Assembly (NCBI GenBank): GCA_025353235.1
Contig: JANXQZ010001180.1
Coordinates: forward strand, 1 to 5,298
Direction of reading: 5' to 3'
DNA from: Bryobacterales bacterium
GTDB lineage: Bacteria; Acidobacteriota; Terriglobia; Bryobacterales; Bryobacteraceae
DNA length: 5,298 nt
Shown here: piece after piece, positions 1 to 5,298 of the stretch
How positions within the stretch are numbered: position 1 is the stretch's first letter
Layout of the letters: every line of letters starts with the position of its first letter
The notes under the pieces: model-generated
Told to the model about the DNA's origin: nothing
The model's input: only the letters and a program-made list of their open reading frames with translations
The model's database searches: none
Position numbers and translations under genes: made by a program

Positions 1-404
1 TCGAGAAGTCTCTCGCGGAGAAAGCGCCGCTGATCATTGTGTCTGCGTCTGGCGGGGCTCGCATGCAGGAAGGTGCCGTCAGCTTAATGCAACTCGGCAA
101 AATTTCAGCGGCCCTCATGCGGCTCGACGAGGCGCGGGTTCCGTTCATCAGCGTCCTGACTGACCCGACCACGGGAGGCGTAACTGCCAGTTTCGCCATG
201 CTTGGCGACCTGAATATCGGCGAGCCGGGCGCGTTGATTGGTTTTGCCGGACCTCGCGTGATTGAGCAGACCATTCGCCAAAAGCTCCCCGAGGGATTTC
301 AGACTTCCGAATTTCTGCTGCAACACGGGTTCCTGGATGCGGTGGTGCCGCGCGCCGAACTCAAAACTTATTTATCTCAAGCCTTCACCTTTTTCCTCGC
401 ATGA
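1..404 (+). CDS. accD: Acetyl-CoA carboxylase carboxyltransferase subunit beta (C-terminal part, 5' end outside window)
   Basis: This is the beta half of the carboxyltransferase that moves the carboxyl group from carboxybiotin to acetyl-CoA, giving malonyl-CoA for fatty acid synthesis in the cytoplasm; it partners with AccA. The reading frame is open from base 3 to the TGA at 402-404, giving 133 visible codons. The N-terminal zinc ribbon and start are off the left edge. The visible part matches the AccD crotonase-fold core as I know it from E. coli: [10 protein letters not shown] (GGAR forms part of the acyl-CoA oxyanion site), then [35 protein letters not shown], and [12 protein letters not shown] before a short tail. 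The tail is shorter than in E. coli, ending about 20 residues after the FLDAVV segment. The stop overlaps the next start by 4 bp. Family assignment is very secure; only truncation limits it. Confidence 0.96.
   Translation, partial: EKSLAEKAPLIIVSASGGARMQEGAVSLMQLGKISAALMRLDEARVPFISVLTDPTTGGVTASFAMLGDLNIGEPGALIGFAGPRVIEQTIRQKLPEGFQTSEFLLQHGFLDAVVPRAELKTYLSQAFTFFLA
401..404 (+). promoter_or_regulatory. ATGA stop/start overlap coupling accD and the SIS gene
   Basis: The ATG of the isomerase (401-403) and the TGA of accD (402-404) share bases. The preceding bases (CCTTTTTCCTCGC) hold no purine-rich Shine-Dalgarno, so re-initiation by ribosomes finishing accD is the likely way the isomerase is translated. 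Confidence 0.7.
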
Positions 405-952
405 ACTTCGCCGAACAGTACAAGACGGATTTACTAGATGCAATCGCTCTCATTGACACCTCGCAAGTTGACCGAGCTATTCAATGGTTCGACGATGCGC
501 GATCGGCTTCGAAGCACATCTTTGTGTGCGGGAACGGAGGCAGCGCGTCCACTGCTTCGCACTTTGCTTGCGACATCGTGAAAGGCGCGAGCTTCAATCG
601 CCCCGTGCGATTTCGCATTATGGCGTTGACTGACTCGCTGCCAACGCTGACGGCTTACTCGAATGACGTGAGCTACGAATGCGTGTTCGCAGAGCAGTTG
701 AAGAACTTCGCAGAGCCGGGGGATTTGGTGATGGCGATTAGCGGATCGGGAAATTCTCCGAATGTGCTGCGCGCCGTGGAGTATGCGAATTCGATTGGCT
801 GCAAGACCATCGCGCTCACAGGCCGCGATGGGGGAAAGTTGGGTCCGCTGGCGCAGTTGAACTTGCAGGTTCCCGTGCCGCATATGGGCCGGATCGAAGA
901 CGCACATATGATTATTTGCCATATGATCGCGTATCGATTTATGGACAGCTAA
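401..952 (+). CDS. SIS-domain phosphosugar isomerase, GmhA (sedoheptulose-7-phosphate isomerase)-like
   Basis: This 183-residue protein is a single SIS domain, the usual size for GmhA (E. coli 192). GmhA converts sedoheptulose 7-phosphate to D-glycero-D-manno-heptose 7-phosphate, the first step toward ADP- or GDP-heptose. The phosphate-binding signatures are CGNGGS (residues 43-48) and ISGSGNS (113-119); [11 protein letters not shown] (138-148) and GRIEDAH (163-169) follow as in GmhA. Aligned by eye to E. coli GmhA, zinc and catalytic positions His61, Glu65, Gln172 and His180 correspond to His54, Asp58, Glu166 and His174, so two ligands differ conservatively. The ATG at 401 overlaps the accD stop as ATGA. 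No good Shine-Dalgarno is visible, so translational coupling to accD is likely. The TAA stop (950-952) lies inside the left arm of the palindromic element. Another SIS specificity or a DiaA-like role is possible, so I leave the symbol empty. Confidence 0.88.
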   Translation: MNFAEQYKTDLLDAIALIDTSQVDRAIQWFDDARSASKHIFVCGNGGSASTASHFACDIVKGASFNRPVRFRIMALTDSLPTLTAYSNDVSYECVFAEQLKNFAEPGDLVMAISGSGNSPNVLRAVEYANSIGCKTIALTGRDGGKLGPLAQLNLQVPVPHMGRIEDAHMIICHMIAYRFMDS

Positions 953-963
953 GGGCCTGTGGG

Positions 964-1000
964 GCAGCCAATCTTGGCTGCAGCCGGCTTTCAGCCGGCT
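964..1000. repeat. Two adjacent local hairpins in the left arm of the palindrome
   Basis: The first hairpin pairs GCAGCCAA (964-971) with TTGGCTGC (974-981); with only two bases between, the innermost pairs would open to a 4-base loop. The second pairs AGCCGGCT (982-989) with AGCCGGCT (993-1000) around TTC, all eight pairs matched. The two hairpins abut with no spacer. They compete with the full-length cruciform, so the element has two mutually exclusive folds. Confidence 0.8.
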
Positions 1001-1002
1001 TT
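981..1002. repeat. 11-bp perfect tandem duplication
   Basis: CAGCCGGCTTT occurs at 981-991 and again, directly abutting, at 992-1002. The 8-bp core AGCCGGCT is itself a palindrome, so the same bases form a direct repeat and a hairpin. The mirror region of the right arm (1034-1055) does not keep the second unit exactly. Confidence 0.85.
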
Positions 1003-1035
1003 CTCAGGGCACAAAAACTCTCTGACAGCCCGGAA

Positions 1036-1071
1036 AGCCGCCTAAAAGGCAGCTGCAGGCAAAATTGCCTG
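1036..1071. repeat. Two local hairpins in the right arm of the palindrome
   Basis: The first pairs AGCCGCCT (1036-1043) with AGGCAGCT (1047-1054) around AAA, seven of eight pairs, with one C/A mismatch at 1039/1051. The second pairs CAGGCAA (1056-1062) with TTGCCTG (1065-1071), all seven matched. They are the mirror images of the two left-arm hairpins and sit at the same distances from the centre. Confidence 0.78.
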
Positions 1072-1083
1072 ACCCACAGGCCC

Positions 1084-2211
1084 TTAGCTAACTTCCAACT
1101 CCACCAAACAAGTCGGGTTGCCGACATCCTTGAACCACATCACACCTTCCCAGACCAGGTCGATCTCCACTTGATAACGGCCAGGGCCGGGAGGCGCGTC
1201 AATACGCAGATTCACCTTGGCTTCACGGCCAGGTTCTAAGGCTGTCTTCAAGTAGCACCGCGCATTGTCATGCTGGACTGGCTTCCCCTGCTCCGACAGC
1301 AAATGGTAGGACAGCCCCAGAACCCGGTCGCCTCCGGGAAAGGTATCAACAGACGTATTCTTCACTGTCACCGGCAGCGCAAAGGTCTTACCGGGACCAG
1401 CGCTCACCTTGGCTTTTTCTGGCGAGAACGTGGCACGCGTTCCAGCTGCGCCCAAAGGCACGAGCCGCTCAGGTCCCGAAGCATACAGGTCGAAATAGGA
1501 CCGCAGCGGCGTCCCGAACAGGAATACCGGAGTCTTCCACATTGTGCTGTCCAAGTGCTGCACAGTAGGGAAGGTCTTCGAAAAATCCGCATTCAGATCC
1601 AAGGACGAAGGTAGCCTCTGAAACAGAACCTTATTAAATCCAATCGCCAGCGGCTTCAACACTCCTTCCTGGCGTCTTAGAAACTCGACCGCGCCTTCGC
1701 ACACACCTGGGTGCTGCGGATTGAAATAATCATCCAACGCTAAGAGACCGCCGGGCAACAGGATATCGCTCGCGAATTTTAAATCATCGAATGTTTCCTC
1801 AGATGAGTGTCCACCATCCACATGACAAAACGAAAACGTCCTCGGGAACTCCTCAGCCTTCAACTGTCCAGAAGCTTGTGCGATGGTCACGAGGAAATCC
1901 AGCGAAGCGTAGAAAGATTGGATGTTTTGCTCAAAGAACTTGCGATAGCTCGCGCCCGAGCCGTACGCTTCGTTGGACTGCAGCTCCTCGAACAAGTCGA
2001 TCGCGTAGAGCTTGCGACCCGGTCCGCGCAAAGCGGCTACGGCGATGGATGAGAGTCCATGATAGACGCCGATCTCAAGCACGTCGCCAGCGATTCCAGC
2101 CCCTCGGATCAGCTGGTTGTAAGCCATGAACATCAGACCGGCATCGTATGAGAACCAGCCTTCGATGCGCTGAAAAGCCGCTAGGTAAGATTGCAGAAAG
2201 CTGCGTTGCAC
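1084..2211 (-). CDS. Class I SAM-dependent methyltransferase (Methyltransf_24-like) with C-terminal Ig-like domain
   Basis: Taken from the GTG at 2211 the protein has 375 residues. Residues 1 to about 200 form a Rossmann methyltransferase: the SAM-binding loop DVLEIGVYHG (43-52), the acidic residue ending strand 2 in AIDLF (Asp72), HVDGGHSSEETFDDL (130-144), PGG (153-155), and LDDYFNPQHPGV (159-170) with paired aspartates. This pattern is typical of Methyltransf_24/TylF-like small-molecule or sugar O-methyltransferases, often metal-assisted; the substrate is unknown. After a linker, residues about 265-374 form a beta-rich domain of the NEW/Ig-like type, recognised by VTVKNTSVDTFPGGD, LSYHLL, LEPGREAKV and PGRYQVEIDLVWEGVMWF. 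I chose the GTG because it lies 4 nt after the upstream stop (GAGG just before it); a TTG at 2256 would overlap the upstream gene by 41 bp and its extra residues mirror that gene's coding frame. The stop lies inside the palindromic element. Confidence 0.85.
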   Translation of the reverse strand: MQRSFLQSYLAAFQRIEGWFSYDAGLMFMAYNQLIRGAGIAGDVLEIGVYHGLSSIAVAALRGPGRKLYAIDLFEELQSNEAYGSGASYRKFFEQNIQSFYASLDFLVTIAQASGQLKAEEFPRTFSFCHVDGGHSSEETFDDLKFASDILLPGGLLALDDYFNPQHPGVCEGAVEFLRRQEGVLKPLAIGFNKVLFQRLPSSLDLNADFSKTFPTVQHLDSTMWKTPVFLFGTPLRSYFDLYASGPERLVPLGAAGTRATFSPEKAKVSAGPGKTFALPVTVKNTSVDTFPGGDRVLGLSYHLLSEQGKPVQHDNARCYLKTALEPGREAKVNLRIDAPPGPGRYQVEIDLVWEGVMWFKDVGNPTCLVELEVS

Positions 2212-2215
2212 TGCC

Positions 2216-4219
2216 TCAGTATAACTTTCGTCGCCGAAACGCCACCACGCCTCCAAGGATCATTCCCGCCGACATGGTCCAACTCAGAAAACGGCAGATC
2301 TTCCTTTCCAGACCGCCGTCGTAGATCAGGTCGATTGCGCAGAGCCCATCGCAGCCGGTGTAAATCCACATCAGCCCGATGCCGTCGCGCGCAACTCTAG
2401 CGGGGAGTCCATTTGCGATTGCGATCCATCCCTTGTCGTAAGTCACTTGCACCGAAACCACCTGTCCCGGTCGCACGCTCGTGTCAATATGGCCTTGGCC
2501 AGGGCGCGTCCAAGTCATGTCGGCACTCGGCAACGTAGCGTCATCGAGTGCGGCAACGTAGCCAGCGGTTTCGTCGACGTCCAGTCCATGGATGGGCTGT
2601 TTCTTCACAATTGCATTTTGCGGAACCACGTGGGCTAGCGACGTCGTTCTCTGGGGAACTGCGTAGATGGTATCGTCCTCTTCGTGCCACAAAACCGGCA
2701 AGACCCCGATGAATTTCTCGGGATGAATGAACGGCTTCCCGTCCAGCCGACTATTGTGACCAGGCACGTAGATCGCGTGGCAGCCGAATGCCTTCAGCCA
2801 TAATACGCTGATCTCCGCATCCCTCATCCCGGCATTCTGCCCGGAATAGATCGCGTACGCAGCCACCGCTTCCATCCAGTTTGGGTTGAATGGATCGTGC
2901 CCGGAGTTCATCTGCGGAGTATTGGAAAACACATTGAGCCAGGTGCCGGCATGTGCGGTTACGAATGCCCGTAGTGGACCAACATGCCGGTCCACCGCCA
3001 TCGCCACCTTGTACTCGATCGTTTGCGTAACATCGATTTCAGGAGTGATCGCTCGCGCGTAACGGCGAAAGGAAAGGGTCTGATGAACCGCCCCAATTAG
3101 AACGAGCGCCAAGGCTGCGACCCATGCACCTCGCGGGAGTCGAACCACAAGAGGCCGCAATGAGAATGCCACGGCAAGGGACAGAGCTAAATCCATTTCG
3201 AGCGTGTAACGGGTGGGTTGCGGGAGCGCTGGCATGTTCCAGAGCGCCGCACAGGCAACGATCGCCAGAAATACGAAGCCGCATAGCAGGCTGAAACGCG
3301 TGAAATAGTCAGGGATCCATCTGGTTGCGACCCACACGCAGAGGAACCCTGCCAGGATGAGGCATTGCGTCGACAGCATGGCCTTCGAGTTGAAGTCTCC
3401 ACCCACGCTTTGGGAATTGATTGAGATCGTATGAATCAGCGACGGAGGGAGAAAAGGGCTGATCCAGAGATAGGCCGCTAGCCCAATTGCACCCGTTAAC
3501 AGTGCCGCTCGGGGGATCTGCTTGACTCCCAACGCCAGAATCAGGCATGCGCATCCTACGGCCAGGTCGACGGCCCCAAAAGCGTTTACCAGCACTAGGG
3601 AGGCAAAGGCCAACGCCGCTGCCAGGCACCAGAGATATTTCCGGGTCGTGATCGCGAGATAGGTCAAGAGTAGCGCTAGCGGCAAGACGCTCAGAATGGT
3701 GGTGTGAGGTCCTTCTCCGTAAAAAACGAGCACCCTGGTTCGCCACGGGTTCCAGAGCCCCCCTAAGTCAACTCGAAAAAGAGGGAACAGAGCTGTCGGT
3801 GAAAACAAGGAATAGAGCAGCGAGGCAAAGAAGCTTGTCTCAAGAGACTTCGACACGCGCCAAGCAAACAGCAATAGAAATAACGGACCAGTGAGATAGA
3901 AGAATCCAGTAACGAAATTGAACGCGCGTGCGGTGGAGTACCCAGTACTCCACGCGAATGCAGCGTCGATGATGTGCAGCAGAGGAGTGTAACTGTTCTC
4001 GAAAGGCTCGCCCGCAAACCACCACGGATACCAATCCAGGTGCGGCCATTGCTGCATGATGAACCGGCTGATGGCCATGAACGACCCTGCATTGGTCTGC
4101 ATGTTGTTCGTGAAATCCACAAAGAACAGCTTGTGAATGAAATAAAAATTCAGGCCGAGCAGTAAAGCGCTATAAAGATAAGCGCGAGTGCGCGGGCTGG
4201 CGGCGAACGAAGGCATCAC
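2216..4219 (-). CDS. Multi-pass membrane protein, YfhO/GT-C glycosyltransferase-like
   Basis: The 667-residue protein has one transmembrane helix near residues 13-33, about 9-11 more between 97 and 382, and a last one near 645-661 followed by RRRK, expected to be cytoplasmic. The first loop carries Asp35 and then WPHLDWYPWWFAGEPFENSY (58-77), the pattern seen before the second helix in GT-C-type proteins annotated as YfhO or PTPS-related membrane proteins, where an acidic residue in this loop is catalytic. Residues about 390-640 form a soluble, probably periplasmic part ending in VSVQVTYDKGWIAIANG (588-604), which resembles the C-terminal beta domain of YfhO-like proteins. A role in transferring sugar from a polyprenyl-phosphate donor to a surface glycan or lipid is an inference. 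The start is GTG at 4219 followed at once by ATG (4214-4216), so either may be used; the Shine-Dalgarno is weak. It lies 24 nt after the peptidase gene and 4 nt before the methyltransferase. Confidence 0.8.
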   Translation of the reverse strand: MMPSFAASPRTRAYLYSALLLGLNFYFIHKLFFVDFTNNMQTNAGSFMAISRFIMQQWPHLDWYPWWFAGEPFENSYTPLLHIIDAAFAWSTGYSTARAFNFVTGFFYLTGPLFLLLFAWRVSKSLETSFFASLLYSLFSPTALFPLFRVDLGGLWNPWRTRVLVFYGEGPHTTILSVLPLALLLTYLAITTRKYLWCLAAALAFASLVLVNAFGAVDLAVGCACLILALGVKQIPRAALLTGAIGLAAYLWISPFLPPSLIHTISINSQSVGGDFNSKAMLSTQCLILAGFLCVWVATRWIPDYFTRFSLLCGFVFLAIVACAALWNMPALPQPTRYTLEMDLALSLAVAFSLRPLVVRLPRGAWVAALALVLIGAVHQTLSFRRYARAITPEIDVTQTIEYKVAMAVDRHVGPLRAFVTAHAGTWLNVFSNTPQMNSGHDPFNPNWMEAVAAYAIYSGQNAGMRDAEISVLWLKAFGCHAIYVPGHNSRLDGKPFIHPEKFIGVLPVLWHEEDDTIYAVPQRTTSLAHVVPQNAIVKKQPIHGLDVDETAGYVAALDDATLPSADMTWTRPGQGHIDTSVRPGQVVSVQVTYDKGWIAIANGLPARVARDGIGLMWIYTGCDGLCAIDLIYDGGLERKICRFLSWTMSAGMILGGVVAFRRRKLY

Positions 4220-4243
4220 GGGTTACTGTACCTGATCGTCGCG
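4220..4243 (-). other. 24-nt spacer between peptidase and membrane-protein genes
   Basis: Read on the - strand, the spacer contains CAGGTACAG and ends directly at GTGATG. AGGT, 10 nt before the GTG, is the only ribosome-binding candidate. There is no room for a promoter or terminator, which supports co-transcription of the two genes. Confidence 0.5.
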
Positions 4244-5298
4244 CTACTTCTTTAAAGTGATCAAACCGTCCTTCACGGCGAGTGCCACCTTTGAGGGCGG
4301 AGCCTTCAACGTGATGGTGAAGGGAACCGGTTCGCTCGCCGTGACCACCCAGTACAGCGTGCGCTGGCGGCCAACCTGCACCTCAATGGGAATGCGCGCC
4401 GTGAAATCATCGCTGACCCCGCTCTGCCTAACGGTGCCGGTCACCTTCAATCCGTGAACCGCATAGTTCATGGCGATTTGAGGAATGCCCGTTCCATAAA
4501 TCCAGTTCTCGAAAAAGCTGGCAAGATCGGCATCCGTGGAATGAGCAGGCAAGAATTCCGCCGCAAGCTTTCGAAACTGATCGGTGCTGACTGGCTTGTA
4601 GCGATATCTGTCGCACAATGCCTTCAGCATGGCTTGAAAGCGATCGTCCCCGAGCTTGCGCCGCAACATGTGCATCACCCAAGCGCCCTTTTCGTAGGTG
4701 ATGTAATGCCAGGCGTCGGGAGAGGTGGAGGACTGCAAACGGTAGCCCCACGTGATGGGTCCAGCCGACTCGAGCGTCTGGCCGTTCTGCTCTTTAACCA
4801 GCAGATGATTGCGGTAGTCGTCTAGCAGCGTCTCTACCGCGCGCGGACCTTTTTTCTTCTCCAGGTATAAGAGGGCCGAGTAGTTCGCCAGAGCTTCCAT
4901 CAGCCACGCATCCTGATAAGTCGCCGCGACTACGAGATTGCCCCACCACTGATGCGCCACTTCATGGGCGTCCAGCATCTCAGAGAAGAACGTCTCCTGA
5001 ATGCGGTCACGCGCTCCGGCAGGCCGTTGCGACGGATCCAAATACGCCAGCGTGGAAAGGTACAGCAGCCCTGGGAAACCCTGGCCAAACCCGCCCGGGA
5101 TGGGCGCTACCAGCAGCGTCTTAATCGGGGGCGGACCAAACTGAGCAGCCATGAAATCCAGTGCGGCGGCGATATTAGTGGCAAGATCCTGCAGTCGCGC
5201 CAGCGGATTCGGCACGGGCGGGGGCTGAGCTATGCTTGCGTTCGGATCCAGCACGCGGCGGCGCGATAAGCCGATCTGGTCGGGAGCGCTCGGCGTGC
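4244..5298 (-). CDS. M1-family (gluzincin) zinc metallopeptidase, C-terminal part
   Basis: The frame is open to the right edge with no stop, so the gene starts outside the window; 350 complete codons are visible, followed by the TAG at 4244-4246. Numbering from the codon at 5252-5254, the zinc site HEVAH (97-101) is followed after exactly 18 residues by Glu120 (WLMEALANY), the HEXXH-18-E arrangement of M1 peptidases. ITYEKGAWVMHML (185-197) matches the YEKG segment carrying the catalytic tyrosine (Tyr187), and FFENWIYGTGIPQI (247-260) matches the conserved end of the helical domain. Residues about 262-336 form a terminal beta domain. The GXMEN exopeptidase motif is absent where expected; GGFGQGFPGLLYLS (54-67) stands there. 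Family membership is firm, but aminopeptidase activity is uncertain. The GTG at 5254 is not taken as start because coding clearly continues upstream. No signal peptide can be judged. Confidence 0.9.
   Translation of the reverse strand, partial: TPSAPDQIGLSRRRVLDPNASIAQPPPVPNPLARLQDLATNIAAALDFMAAQFGPPPIKTLLVAPIPGGFGQGFPGLLYLSTLAYLDPSQRPAGARDRIQETFFSEMLDAHEVAHQWWGNLVVAATYQDAWLMEALANYSALLYLEKKKGPRAVETLLDDYRNHLLVKEQNGQTLESAGPITWGYRLQSSTSPDAWHYITYEKGAWVMHMLRRKLGDDRFQAMLKALCDRYRYKPVSTDQFRKLAAEFLPAHSTDADLASFFENWIYGTGIPQIAMNYAVHGLKVTGTVRQSGVSDDFTARIPIEVQVGRQRTLYWVVTASEPVPFTITLKAPPSKVALAVKDGLITLKK

Larger units (their letters stand above)
947..1089. repeat. 143-bp palindromic intergenic element (MITE/REP-like) between convergent genes
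   Basis: The sequence is symmetrical about position 1018. Bases 947-963 and 1073-1089 are perfect 17-bp inverted repeats. Without any gap the symmetry continues inward, so 947-1003 pairs with 1033-1089 at 49 of 57 positions. The loop is about 29 bases (1004-1032), with a possible extra GGGC/GCCC stem at 1007-1010 and 1028-1031. Two hairpins are nested in each arm. The arms contain the TAA of the SIS gene (950-952) and the TAA of the methyltransferase (1084-1086, read on the - strand). This fits a miniature mobile or REP/BIME-like repeat; the alternative is a gene-specific bidirectional terminator. Copy number elsewhere in the genome cannot be seen here. The structure is certain; its nature is an inference. 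Confidence 0.85.

Noticed and set aside
434..922. 162-codon open frame antisense to the SIS isomerase gene
   Set aside because: It is the mirror of a gene with clear conserved motifs; its translation shows no recognisable domain.
1004..1035. Classical rho-independent terminator at the convergent junction
   Set aside because: Strong stems exist, but no run of T follows a stem on either strand; the short A/T-rich stretch (1012-1017) lies in the loop of the palindrome, not after it.
947..1089. CRISPR array, tRNA or attachment site
   Set aside because: There are no regularly spaced repeats with unique spacers and no cloverleaf; two-fold symmetry explains the whole stretch.
916..1239. 107-codon + strand frame running through the palindrome into the methyltransferase gene
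   Set aside because: It joins the repeat with antisense of a conserved gene, and its translation shows no known domain.
3309..3746. 145-codon - strand frame inside the membrane-protein gene
   Set aside because: Out-of-frame shadow of a continuous gene with well-formed transmembrane helices.
4454..4825. 123-codon + strand frame antisense to the M1 peptidase
   Set aside because: The opposite strand encodes a conserved M1 helical domain with the catalytic tyrosine segment.
5252..5254. GTG as start codon of the peptidase
   Set aside because: The frame stays open for 14 more codons to the window edge, and M1 enzymes need a large N-terminal domain before HEXXH, so this is an internal valine.

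Overview
The window carries five protein genes in two convergent blocks, plus one structured 143-bp intergenic repeat. Base composition is moderately GC-rich by eye. The gene content suggests a Gram-negative soil-type bacterium, most likely an Acidobacteriota (Terriglobia/Koribacter-like) member: an M1 peptidase with a GFPGLLYLS-type active-site edge, a YfhO-like membrane protein, and a methyltransferase with an Ig-like tail. This taxonomic call is an inference from general familiarity, not from a search.

Left block, + strand (1-952): the 3' part of accD (acetyl-CoA carboxyltransferase beta subunit) overlaps by 4 bp (ATGA) with a complete SIS-domain phosphosugar isomerase of the GmhA (sedoheptulose-7-phosphate isomerase) type. 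GmhA enzymes make the first committed intermediate of nucleotide-activated heptose for cell-surface glycans.

Convergence point (947-1089): an almost perfectly symmetrical palindromic element lies between the two blocks, and its arms contain the stop codons of both convergent genes. It has 17-bp perfect ends and 49 of 57 pairs matched without a gap. Four smaller hairpins are nested inside it, two per arm. Four of its eight mismatches form two compensatory pairs that preserve those hairpins. It looks like a MITE/REP-like mobile repeat, possibly inserted at a TA dinucleotide, and may also act as a bidirectional transcription-end structure. It is the most unusual item here.

Right block, - strand (5298 down to 1084), read from right to left: an M1-family (gluzincin) metallopeptidase whose N-terminal part lies outside the window; a 667-residue multi-pass membrane protein resembling YfhO/GT-C lipid-linked-sugar glycosyltransferases; and a SAM-dependent methyltransferase (Methyltransf_24-like) with a C-terminal Ig-like beta domain. 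Spacing is tight (24 nt, then 4 nt), so this is probably one operon. The membrane protein and methyltransferase plausibly cooperate in building or decorating a surface glycan; the peptidase link is only positional. No RNA genes, CRISPR arrays, complete IS elements or clear promoters were seen.
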